DNA of 64,000 bases from a virus. A model generated the notes under the pieces. It had not been told where the DNA came from. It saw nothing but the letters and a program-made list of their open reading frames with translations, and made no database searches. Below are positions 1 through 10,000 of this stretch, in pieces. How positions within the stretch are numbered: position 1 is the stretch's first letter; each line of letters begins with the position of its first letter. A program made the position numbers and the translations under genes. Location: positions 16,340 to 80,339 of IMG/VR virus record IMGVR_UViG_3300029319_000019, one strand, 5' to 3'.

Positions 1-1451
1 AGAGAGTTTTTTGCATTATCTAAGAAGCCTCCATTTCTAACATCAGCTATTGTTTGAGCCATGTGCTTTCTATTAGAATATTCTTTAGACATGGCCATGC
101 CACCGCCTCTCATTAAAGCTCCTACTAAAAATCCAACAAGCATAGACTCTTGACCTTCTCGTGACCCAAATGTTTCGGAGAAGCCTTTATTTAAGGCCTT
201 AATCATATCTCCATATCCTCCATTCTTATATCTATCAGAGTGATATGTAGATGAAAAAGTACTAGATGCAAACTGAAATCCTTCCTGGAATGCTTCCGTA
301 ATACCAGCTCTACCCATGTCTGTAGCTTTACGTAATGTGCCTTTCCAAAAGCCATCATTAGCAAATTTACTTACAGCTTTTTTAGATGCTGCATCAAATA
401 TAACATCCGTGTTTACTTTAGTAGCTGTGTTAAAGCCCATCATTTGTTTACCAAACATTATAAAGTTTGTTCCCGCAAGAACGGGTAGCTGTGATATAAA
501 GTTTGTATTACCTGCAGCATAAGACGTATCTTCTATATCTTTTAATACATCTGCTGGTATTTGTGATAAATTGTCAACACCATCAGTTCTTTCAATATAA
601 GCTTTTGTAAGATCGTCAAAGGTGCTTCTTTGAGTTTCCCTAGCTTCTACAGATGCTTCTGCCATAGACATCATTAACGCTCCATCTACAGAACTCAAGA
701 ATGTTTTATATGCACCCGCAGTGCCTTTCATTCCCTTAAGATTATTAGCTAATTTTGTTCCGTTTGTAACAGCTGTCACTGCCCTATTTAAAGATTTTAA
801 TTTGTTTGCACCTGCTAATGCTCTTATTCCTTTATCAGCTATTCCTACTGCTCCAAGTCCTCCTGTCAAATACATGGTAGCAATAGATCCAAGAGAATAA
901 CCTATACCGTTTGCAAAAGTATCAGCCCAAAAGTTAGCTGTGCCTAACCTTCTAAACCCACTCATGTTCTGCTCTTCTCTTGTGAGATAGTTAGGCATGT
1001 TCTCACGCATCCAATCGTTAGTCTTATCTACAGTTCTACCTATAAAGTTATCATAATATGCACCTCCGCTAAACACTTCGCCTAACCCAAACATTACACC
1101 CAAAGTGTTTTCAGCTACAGCTCCAAGTGTAGTAACACCTGCCTTAGCTAAACCATTACCCCACTGATCAGCTGTAGATTGATTTCTAGCACGAATCTCT
1201 TCCCAGTCTAATAATTGTCCTCTAGGCACATTGTACTTAGCAAACTTATCAAGATCTCTTGTACCTAGATAGTCTGTTCTAAACAACAGCCCTTGATCGT
1301 AACCAGGATTACCTAAATTTATCTGTGGTGTAGGGGCTTGCAACGCCTTACCAGTTATAGGATTTATTGGAGTTTCCACTCCTGTAGTAGTGCTAGTAGT
1401 TGGCTGACCGCCTACTGGTAGTCCTGTTATTGGATTAATAGTTTCTGACAT
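1..1451 (-). CDS. Large internal/ejected virion protein, partial
   Basis: The N-terminal part (about 483 residues, beginning MSETINPITGLPVGG) of a longer protein that runs off the left edge of the window. The start codon shares one base with the stop of the preceding gene (TAATG), which suggests coupled translation. The visible part has a Pro/Thr/Gly-rich head, then Ala/Gly-rich hydrophobic stretches (for example around GYSLGSIATMYLTGGLG and SMLVGFLVGALMRGG) that could insert in or cross a membrane. As the last of three large proteins at the end of the late operon, it is probably carried in the capsid and ejected with DNA, as internal proteins of short-tailed phages are. That role is inferred from position; no catalytic motif is seen. 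Confidence 0.75.
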   Translation of the reverse strand, partial: MSETINPITGLPVGGQPTTSTTTGVETPINPITGKALQAPTPQINLGNPGYDQGLLFRTDYLGTRDLDKFAKYNVPRGQLLDWEEIRARNQSTADQWGNGLAKAGVTTLGAVAENTLGVMFGLGEVFSGGAYYDNFIGRTVDKTNDWMRENMPNYLTREEQNMSGFRRLGTANFWADTFANGIGYSLGSIATMYLTGGLGAVGIADKGIRALAGANKLKSLNRAVTAVTNGTKLANNLKGMKGTAGAYKTFLSSVDGALMMSMAEASVEARETQRSTFDDLTKAYIERTDGVDNLSQIPADVLKDIEDTSYAAGNTNFISQLPVLAGTNFIMFGKQMMGFNTATKVNTDVIFDAASKKAVSKFANDGFWKGTLRKATDMGRAGITEAFQEGFQFASSTFSSTYHSDRYKNGGYGDMIKALNKGFSETFGSREGQESMLVGFLVGALMRGGGMAMSKEYSNRKHMAQTIADVRNGGFLDNAKNS

Positions 1452-3847
1452 TACAGTTTAGTTCTAATTTCGTATCCTAGCTTTGCAGCATCATTTACAA
1501 ATGTAACAAACTCTGGGCTATCTACTCTGTAAGTTACATCTCTACCTTTAGTTGGGTCAAACAATGTTACCTTATCTGATGCACCTGAGAATGAGAAAGT
1601 AGCTGAACCTGTTTCTTCACCATCTGGTCCGTATATTGCCATGTCTGCACTAGGAGCACCTGTATGTTTATGTAAGTTCATCTCCATCTGTAGTAGGTAT
1701 CCAGGAGAGTTAAAGTATTGATCCATTTGTTTGTTTCTAATATTACTATATGGTAATATTATTTCCTTACTTACATTTTTATTATTCTTATCCTTACCAA
1801 CTACTGTTAGTTGTAATGTAGGCTCACCAAATGCTGGAGTAGTATGGAATAATACATTTTTAACTTGAATCTCTTCACTACTCCATCCTAAATCTTTAAC
1901 CATTTCAGCTACAGTTCCAATCCCTCTTTGCTGTTTACCGTCCCAATAGATATTAAATGTTTTATCTAGTGGCGTAGACTTAAAGAATTCTTTTACATAC
2001 TTAGTGTTTTTTGTAACATCTTGAGGAGTCATGCCTGGCATGTTGTTAGATGCAAAGGTACCTTTAGTTAATGTAGAATTTTCCTCTAACCATCTATCTA
2101 TCTCTTTCTTGTCTGCCTTTCCTGCATCTGTTAAAGCATTTAAAGATCTTAAAACCGCAAAAGAATCAGACTTATCTCCAAACATATTTTGTACAGCTAA
2201 AGCTCTTTTATATCTATTATGATCAGGATGGCTAGGATCTTGTAATATTCTAGGATCAATCTTAGTAGAAGTTCTAAAAGGATTAACTGTTTCAAAGAAA
2301 GATTCTTCTCCATATATGTCACCTATATCATCTCTGATATTAATAAGATCTATTAGAGTTAGGCTAGGATCGTTAAGAACTTGTCTAGCTCTATCTAATA
2401 ATTCCTGACCTGTGTACTTTCCAAATTCTTGATTAAGTTTAGACTCATCAGTTATGCCAGTTGCTTCGTAAGCTCTCCTCAATCTCTCCTGTTGTATAAC
2501 GACTTGTTTTTTAATAGTCATTACTTTATATCTCATTTCTTGGAATACAGCATTATCTTTTAACTCTTCAGGTACGTTATTAGATATAATATCCTGCTCA
2601 GTAAGTTTTCTACCATCAGTTAAAAATGGAGCAGCTAAAGAGTTAACATCTTGTACAGTTTTAGTTACTGTATTAAGGTTTAAATCAATATTAGCTCCAA
2701 TCTCTGCAGACGTTCTACCACCTATATCATCAAGCTGATTAACTTCTGTAAGTTTAAGTACATTTGGAGTGCTATTTTCTAGTTCAAAATTATAATCAGC
2801 TGTCCATTTTGCTGAATATTCAACAGCGCTGTTCTGATCTACATTCTTAAACACAAACTTGTCATAAGATGTTTGTAGCTCTCTATTAATGTCTTGTTGT
2901 ATTACAGAGTTTTTAAGATAAGTTCTACGCTGTGCAGTAAGATCTTCTCCACTGCCTGTATCATTTAATAATCTTTCTTGTTCTTTTATTATATTATCAA
3001 GTCTTTGTGCTTCTTTATCGTTACCAGAATCAATTGCCTCTTGTCTTTGTTCTATTAGACCTTTAGAGTCTGGATTGTCTTCATCACCATATAATGTAGT
3101 AGATATTCTAGATCGTATCTCTTCATCACTCAAGTGGAATGTTCTTAGTTCTCCTTTTTGTTGAAATGCTGCTGCAACATCAGGGTCTTGCATTATGTTG
3201 TTAAATACACTAGCAACTCTTTCGGGACTAATCTCTTCAACATCAATACCATTAGTAACATAGAAGTTACCATCTTTACTGATTACTTTACCTTCGTTAC
3301 CATACTTTCTTACCGCAACATCTTTCATTTGCTCTGACATCATTGCTTGAATGTCAACATCGTCAACCACATTAAACCCAGAGAAGAAAGAACTTTGATC
3401 TATTGTACCATCTTCATTTTTTTGTAGTCCTGAGTATTCATGTCTAGATCTCTGCAAGGCAAGAGCTCTTGTTTCAGAGTCTATTCTCTTATCGTCATAT
3501 AGCTTATTAAGATTCTCTCTATATGCATTGTATGCTTCATAGTTCTTTTTAATAGGCTGATATTGCTGATCAAAGACTCTAGCACTTTTAGCTACATCCA
3601 TCATCATAGTTTCATAATCACCACGGCCCGCCCTGTCCATTAGTTGTTGTCTAGTACTTTGCTCTAACTGATTCTTAAGATCTTGGTCGCCTGCAAAATC
3701 TGCAGCTTGCATTTGATCTACAGCTCCTGCTAATGCATCATCAGCATTGAATGCTTGTTGAAACCTTTGTCTTTGTAGCGCATTTATCTGTACAGATCCT
3801 GGATCTCTATAAACACTTTGGTAGGGTTTTAAACTATATCTACTCAT
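1451..3847 (-). CDS. Internal virion protein, 798 aa, helical
   Basis: A large protein rich in Gln, Asp, Glu, Lys and Arg, with long stretches predicted to be helical or coiled coil in its first 480 residues (for example QAFNADDALAGAVDQMQAAD). The C-terminal quarter looks more beta-rich. No signal peptide, membrane segment or enzyme motif is seen. It is linked by one-base TAATG overlaps to the genes on both sides, so three large proteins are made as one unit. Position and composition fit a capsid-internal or ejection protein. The family is not recognised. Confidence 0.7.
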   Translation of the reverse strand: MSRYSLKPYQSVYRDPGSVQINALQRQRFQQAFNADDALAGAVDQMQAADFAGDQDLKNQLEQSTRQQLMDRAGRGDYETMMMDVAKSARVFDQQYQPIKKNYEAYNAYRENLNKLYDDKRIDSETRALALQRSRHEYSGLQKNEDGTIDQSSFFSGFNVVDDVDIQAMMSEQMKDVAVRKYGNEGKVISKDGNFYVTNGIDVEEISPERVASVFNNIMQDPDVAAAFQQKGELRTFHLSDEEIRSRISTTLYGDEDNPDSKGLIEQRQEAIDSGNDKEAQRLDNIIKEQERLLNDTGSGEDLTAQRRTYLKNSVIQQDINRELQTSYDKFVFKNVDQNSAVEYSAKWTADYNFELENSTPNVLKLTEVNQLDDIGGRTSAEIGANIDLNLNTVTKTVQDVNSLAAPFLTDGRKLTEQDIISNNVPEELKDNAVFQEMRYKVMTIKKQVVIQQERLRRAYEATGITDESKLNQEFGKYTGQELLDRARQVLNDPSLTLIDLINIRDDIGDIYGEESFFETVNPFRTSTKIDPRILQDPSHPDHNRYKRALAVQNMFGDKSDSFAVLRSLNALTDAGKADKKEIDRWLEENSTLTKGTFASNNMPGMTPQDVTKNTKYVKEFFKSTPLDKTFNIYWDGKQQRGIGTVAEMVKDLGWSSEEIQVKNVLFHTTPAFGEPTLQLTVVGKDKNNKNVSKEIILPYSNIRNKQMDQYFNSPGYLLQMEMNLHKHTGAPSADMAIYGPDGEETGSATFSFSGASDKVTLFDPTKGRDVTYRVDSPEFVTFVNDAAKLGYEIRTKL

Positions 3848-6800
3848 TATTTATCTTCTTTTTTATCGTCCTCTTTGGTAGCAGTTGGCTTCGCAAAACG
3901 CTTGTTAAATAGCTCAGCTATGTCAGCATTTGTATATGGTTGACCTGTTCTAGGATTAATTTGATTTCTTAAGAAGTTTCTTAATCTATCTCTTTCATAG
4001 ATTCCCATATCACCAGTAGCTCTTGCTAGTCTCTCACTCGCTTGATAAGACATTGCATCACCTGCTAATCCTGCAATACCTTGCGCAAATGTATCAACTG
4101 CACCTAATCTTCTATTAGACTGTGCAATACGTTCAGCTTCTCTTGCTGCAGTATTAATTTGATTTACACGTAAAGCATTTTGTATATTCTGCGTTCTTGC
4201 TTGCATTTGCATTTGAGCTTCTCTATTTGCAATCTGAGTATTTATTCTAGACTCTTGTGCAGCAATCTTCATATCACCTTCTTGTTTACGTCTGTATGCA
4301 GACATCTTAGCAATGATACCAGCTGGTCCAATACCACTAGTTTCAATAAATCTATTTATCGCTCTATTGTCTGCTGCATTAGCTGCACGCTCTGCATTGA
4401 AGTTAACTCTATCTAGTGCAGGAGCTTTTATTCTACCAGGCGCACCCATTTGTTCTACCGGCTTGTCTTTCTTAAAGAAGGAATATGCTGCTGGTAATAA
4501 CTGTGTTACCCCTGCAGCTATTGCTAAACCTGGTACATTTCTATTAAGTCTTTTAAGAGCTTTCTGTTCTTGCTCTGTTAATTCAACATTACTCTTTGCT
4601 TTATCTATTAAAGCTTGATCCTCTTCTGAAAGCTGCTCATTAATTTGATTTTGTAAATTTAATGCACTCTGCACACCTTGATTTGGATCTACGTTTATTT
4701 CTACTAAGTCATCAAAAGGATTAGGTACTACATTCTCTGAAAGTGTATATTTATTAGGATCTATACCAGGATAAAATAGCTCTTGTCCCTCTTCTTGTCC
4801 CTCTTTCTCTTTCTTTTCTTCTTTTTTAACTTTTTTCTCTTCTTCTTTACTAGCTGGAGGAACAGCACCGCTAGGCCCTAATAAATTTAGTTCCTCACTC
4901 ATTTTATCTATACCGCTTATTGGGTTATATAAATTTATTCCCTGACTAAAGTCATCTATACCATCCATATTAAGATCTGACATTATAACATTTCCTAGTG
5001 GGTCTACACCCCCTAACTGATAGTAACCACCCGCACCTAACTTAACAACGTTAGGATTTCTACCTGCTTTCTTTTCTTGTAGCTTAGCTAGTGCATCAAT
5101 ATCTTTTTGACGTCCACCATTCTTTAGTATATCTTTATGTCTTTGTGCAAATGACTTACCTCCCATCTTTAAATGTTGTGAGAAGAAGTAATCTCCTACA
5201 CCACCTTTCTTCATGGTTACTTTATCCATAGTCTCTCCACCCTCTACCTCTGTCATAGGATCTAGCATTATGCCTCCTTGCTCATGACTTCTACCTTTAA
5301 ACTCTACAGCATCACTACCTGGTATAGGTTTCATTTTACCTCCTGGTAGTTTTACACCACCTCTTTGATATACTTTATTAAAATACTTATCCATACTTGT
5401 AGGATCTCCTGCAGCTCCTGTGCCGTATAGTGCTGGCATGTCACTAGCATCTTGCATAGGGTTAACTAAAGATACTGTTTTTAAAAGTGGTGCTGCTGAG
5501 GCCGCTCCAACTCTTAAAAGTTTAGAACCCATAAGTAAACCTTTTTTTGCAGCTTTTTTAAGACCCATCTTTTCTACAACATTGCTAACACCTGATACTA
5601 TATTATCAACTGCGCTAGGTTTTATTTGTTTTATAATTCTTTGACTAGGAGGCATTGGTATGTTAGGTCTAGGCATATTTTGCAATACTCCAGGAGCCCC
5701 GCCTGTTTGATAATACCCACCATATCTAGCAACATCCTTACCAAAGTCAAATCCAGAATACTCTCTAGCTTTTAAACTTTCCATTTTCTGTCTTTGTAAT
5801 ACTTTTGCAATTTCCCCTCTTTTCTTTCTTTCGGCTTTTGCCATCTCTTTCCTAGCCTTACCTCTTTTTACAAGACCTCCAATTCCTGACACCCCTGCTC
5901 CTATAATACCACCAATCAACGCAGTAACAGGTGCAGCAGGTCCGCCAATCATACCTCCTATACCTGCCCCTGTTCCTAGACCTTGAAGTAATGAACCAGT
6001 TGTTTCTCCTACATTCATTGTTGTAGCATCATCATCGTCTGCTAATTTTTTAACACCCATACCTGCTAAGGATGCAACCAGAGCTGGATTTAACATTGAT
6101 GCTGCAGTAGATGTGCCACCTGTAATAGAACCTGTTAAAAACTCTCCTGCTTTTGCAGCTCCAGTTCCAGCAGTTGCAGATCCTAAATTAGCTATAGATT
6201 GTTTTGCTCCGGCAGCTACCTTAGACAAACCAGTGCTTAGTTTACTGCCCCCAGATACACCCATTACCTCAAATCCCGCTGGTACTTCTGCTCCAGGTAG
6301 TATAGACAGTTCTGCTCCTGTTGCAGGATTTACAGCAAATTGCACACCCTTTGGTGCTGATGCTAGCCCCATTGATTCTGAAACTCCTTTACCATATAAG
6401 TCTGCACCTGTTTTAATTAGTGAAGGATCAGCAGTACTAGCTACCCCAACTGGCATAAAGTTACCAGCCTCATCTTTTATTTTTTCTCCTGTTTTAGGAT
6501 CTACTTTAAACTTTTTACTTTTATCTGCTAAATCTAAAACTTGTTCACCTATACCTTGAACAGTTTGCATTCGTGCTTCTTGCTTAGCTATTTCTTGCTG
6601 AGCTTCATCTTGATATTTAGTAGATTCTTGTGCTGCTTTTAAATCTTCTTCTATAGCTTTTAGTTTAGCAGGATCTGCTTCCTGATATGTAATGGAAGAT
6701 GTTTCCGGTACACCTGGTAATGTATTAGCGCCATACATAGGGGCTTGTTGTAATCCACCTGCTTGGTAGTAACCCATACGTCTCATGAATTCTTTATTAC

Positions 6801-7011
6801 TACTTTTAGGGTAACCGCCTTCTTGCATAGTATCAGCTAGTTTACCAATCTTTTTAGATTGTGCTGCATGTAGCTTAGATGCCTTAGCTAACTGCTTAGA
6901 TACTTTACTAAGAGTTTTTGACTTTCCACCTTTTAACATTCTCTTAGGCTTCTTGCCAGCTTTCTTCATTGATATTGCTATTGCTGCTTGTTGCGCTCTT
7001 GATTTTGCCAT
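3847..7011 (-). CDS. Internal virion protein with YxxGG motifs, 1054 aa
   Basis: The N-terminus is very basic (Lys/Arg-rich for about 60 residues, then MQEGGYPK), so it may bind DNA. Short Tyr/Met-x-x-Gly-Gly words recur: GYYQAGG, GYYQTGG, VYQRGG, GYYQLGG. A Gly/Ala-rich hydrophobic segment near residues 330-380 resembles a membrane-inserting glycine zipper. The block DASDMPALYGTGAAGDP is identical to one in the internal protein at 37847-39025. A Glu/Lys-rich linker follows, and the C-terminal 200 residues are Arg/Gln/Ala-rich and helical. An ejected or DNA-associated virion protein is the best guess. The GG words might be processing or docking sites, which is inference. Confidence 0.75.
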   Translation of the reverse strand: MAKSRAQQAAIAISMKKAGKKPKRMLKGGKSKTLSKVSKQLAKASKLHAAQSKKIGKLADTMQEGGYPKSSNKEFMRRMGYYQAGGLQQAPMYGANTLPGVPETSSITYQEADPAKLKAIEEDLKAAQESTKYQDEAQQEIAKQEARMQTVQGIGEQVLDLADKSKKFKVDPKTGEKIKDEAGNFMPVGVASTADPSLIKTGADLYGKGVSESMGLASAPKGVQFAVNPATGAELSILPGAEVPAGFEVMGVSGGSKLSTGLSKVAAGAKQSIANLGSATAGTGAAKAGEFLTGSITGGTSTAASMLNPALVASLAGMGVKKLADDDDATTMNVGETTGSLLQGLGTGAGIGGMIGGPAAPVTALIGGIIGAGVSGIGGLVKRGKARKEMAKAERKKRGEIAKVLQRQKMESLKAREYSGFDFGKDVARYGGYYQTGGAPGVLQNMPRPNIPMPPSQRIIKQIKPSAVDNIVSGVSNVVEKMGLKKAAKKGLLMGSKLLRVGAASAAPLLKTVSLVNPMQDASDMPALYGTGAAGDPTSMDKYFNKVYQRGGVKLPGGKMKPIPGSDAVEFKGRSHEQGGIMLDPMTEVEGGETMDKVTMKKGGVGDYFFSQHLKMGGKSFAQRHKDILKNGGRQKDIDALAKLQEKKAGRNPNVVKLGAGGYYQLGGVDPLGNVIMSDLNMDGIDDFSQGINLYNPISGIDKMSEELNLLGPSGAVPPASKEEEKKVKKEEKKEKEGQEEGQELFYPGIDPNKYTLSENVVPNPFDDLVEINVDPNQGVQSALNLQNQINEQLSEEDQALIDKAKSNVELTEQEQKALKRLNRNVPGLAIAAGVTQLLPAAYSFFKKDKPVEQMGAPGRIKAPALDRVNFNAERAANAADNRAINRFIETSGIGPAGIIAKMSAYRRKQEGDMKIAAQESRINTQIANREAQMQMQARTQNIQNALRVNQINTAAREAERIAQSNRRLGAVDTFAQGIAGLAGDAMSYQASERLARATGDMGIYERDRLRNFLRNQINPRTGQPYTNADIAELFNKRFAKPTATKEDDKKEDK

Positions 7012-7013
7012 AA

Positions 7014-10000
7014 TTATCTATAGAATTTTTTTGCAGCCACGTTGGTGGAATACAAATTTATTAATTTTTTTGTAACATTGTCGTATTTTAAGCGAATTCC
7101 TATCCACTTATCTCTGAACTTTCTTTGTTTGTGCCATGATTTACCTGCATCTATAAAATTATTGTTTATAGTTTCAGTCATTCCATCAATATTAAACATT
7201 GGATTTGCATTTACTTGACCATCTGTAACTTCTACACCTGTTGTTATAGTACCTGCAACGTTAGCACCAGGTACACCAAAGTTACTGCCAGTGAAAGCTC
7301 CTGTGTAAATAGTATCATTACTAGTAGTTAATTTAGCTAAGTCTCTAAATTTATTTATCTTCCACTCATTACCTACCTGTCTAGTGTTTATCATATACTC
7401 TATGGGTTGTTCATCAGATATTTGATGTGTAGTGTATACGTAGAAACTATTGAAGCCATGGTCATTTGCAAGAACATTATGAGAATCTTCTACATCTACC
7501 ATATAATCAAAGCTGTAAAATATTTTATCAGAATCTTTACCTGAGTTATATATAAACTCAAACTCTGTTAAATAATTTTCAGTATAAAATCTACCTCTAT
7601 TAATTTCAGAACTATGAACCCAAACATTTCCATAACCTGGTGTAAATGATATAAGAGATTCACCGTGTCTACTGTATATATACGGTATGTAATCATGGAA
7701 TGAAACCCATACATTAAGTTCTACATCATACGAAATAGTCCAACCTGTTGATTCAAAATATTCAGTATCACTGTAATCAATAGGAGTTACTTCAAGCGTA
7801 GAGGCTCCAGTATCGCCTACCTCTCCTATACTAAACACTTCATTTACTATTTCAAATTGATTAGTGGTACTATTAAATTGTGCAATAGGGTACACAAGTT
7901 GTGATAACTGAGCAGCAAGTAAAAGTTCTAATAAATCCTCTGTTGGTTTTAAATCTCTCTTAGTTAAAAGTATCCTGTCATATCTTTCATCATACTCTGA
8001 GTGAAATCCTATACCAAGTATTGGATTATCAATGTCTGATGGCACACCATATTTTTCTAATGTAAAAGGTATGTTGTCTTGGAACCAGCTTTCCATACCC
8101 TGCTTGCCTATGTCATACAACTGATCTTTAAATAAAAATACTCTACGGTTTCTATAATCTAAAGTGAAGTATCCATGTTTAGTTACCATAGAAACCCATT
8201 GAGATTGTGTGCCCCCATATCCATATTTAGTTTGTATAATCTCATCTGGGTCTTGTGCAAATATGTCTCCACTACCTACAAAAGATTCTGTGCCATCTGA
8301 CATTTGCAGGGATTGTTTACCTTTAGTTCTAAATAAACTATCTTCTGTATGCAAGTATAGTAGATTGTTTAATGATAAAAGTTTCCATAAATCTCCTCTG
8401 TTACGCGGCAGGTCTTTAAATTGTAATGCTAAGAATACTCTATAGTTATCTATAAGACTTGTATTGTCTGCCTTTGCAGATCTTTGCACCCTTGTTTTAA
8501 ATATCTCTGGATCGGCCTCTCTAATAGGATAAGGCATTGGAGGTTTAATATCTGCTACTCCCAATGTATATGGATGAGAGTATAGCATAGCATCTTCTTT
8601 TGTTAAATCAACATCTGCTTTAAGATCTAACATTCTTTTAGCAGGGCTACCTGGGAAATAAGCACTTTCTTTATCTTTGTCATGTCTAAAGTTAATGTTA
8701 TCAGTTGACTCACATATTGTATAAATAAGAGTTTTATGATCCCATGGGGCACTAAGGTTATGCTCTGGTCTATGAGATATTCTATATCCATGTCTACATA
8801 AATATGTATCACCTCCCCACACTTCACCAGTCTCTCCAAAAACAGTAAATTCTGTAGCGTTCCCGTTTGCGTCTTCAACATAAGCACCAGGTTCTGTCCC
8901 ATCGTCGTTTAAAATAAAATTTTGTAAATCTTCTCCTAATACTTCATAACCTGTCCATATTAACTCTTGTGTATCAAAAGATAAATACATATCAGTTTTA
9001 AAAGCATGTAGATTATGAATTTGCAATTGAACTGGAGAAGGCGGATTTTCATAATAAAATTGTTGGTCAGGATTATTAGGATCTCCTAGTACAGGATCTT
9101 CAGGATTAATATGCCAAGGAGCGCCTGTACCTGCATCAGACCACCCTCCTTGATTAGGTTGCCTATTTGCTAAGTACCCTAACATTATACTAGATTCTCC
9201 CCCTAAATTATAGATACGTTGACCAAACCCTAAAGACCTTCCATCAAATATAGAATTACCTCGTAAATATGTTTTACATTTTTCTCTTATAGGGTAGTGT
9301 CTAAAGTTTGGTGCTATACTCTGTTGTTGATAATTAGTTCCTATATGAAAACTCTTGAAACTAGAATTTAATATACATTTAGGCCCGTCCCCTGCAGTAT
9401 AAGGAGTGTTACCTTGAAGATTTTCACCAAGGTTGTAATGAACATCTTCATAAGAGTGAAAAGGCCCTCCAAAAGATAACATGTCAACAGTATACTCGTG
9501 ACTTGTATGTGTTCCAGGCACTAAACTATTTTTTCTACTTAATAGATAAAAATCATGAAAAGTTGCAGAATTAATTGCCCCATTGTACAAAGCACCTGAT
9601 GCTAGTATAAAATCTTCTGAGGCATTAAGAGTTTGTACACCATCATCTATGGTCCCTAATGTATCTATAGCCGCGTCACCAGCACAGTCAGATAGATCTA
9701 TATCAAATTGCGAAATATTTTTTTTCAAAAGGTCTTGTCCAAGTATTCTTCTATTACTATGTTTTCTTTCAGCATAGTATATTCTAAACCCTTGCACTTT
9801 GTCTGCAATATCTACTGGTATTTTAATATCTTTAAACCTTACCCCTAAAGGTCTTACTTCATGTGCTATCTGTCCTGCTAGGTTAGTATCAGTAACCTGA
9901 GCTTGCCATATAAAAATTCCGTATGTAACTTGGCTTGGCCATGTGCCTAAATCACCTTGACCTGGTAAATTACCACTTCCAAAGAAATCAACACTATTGT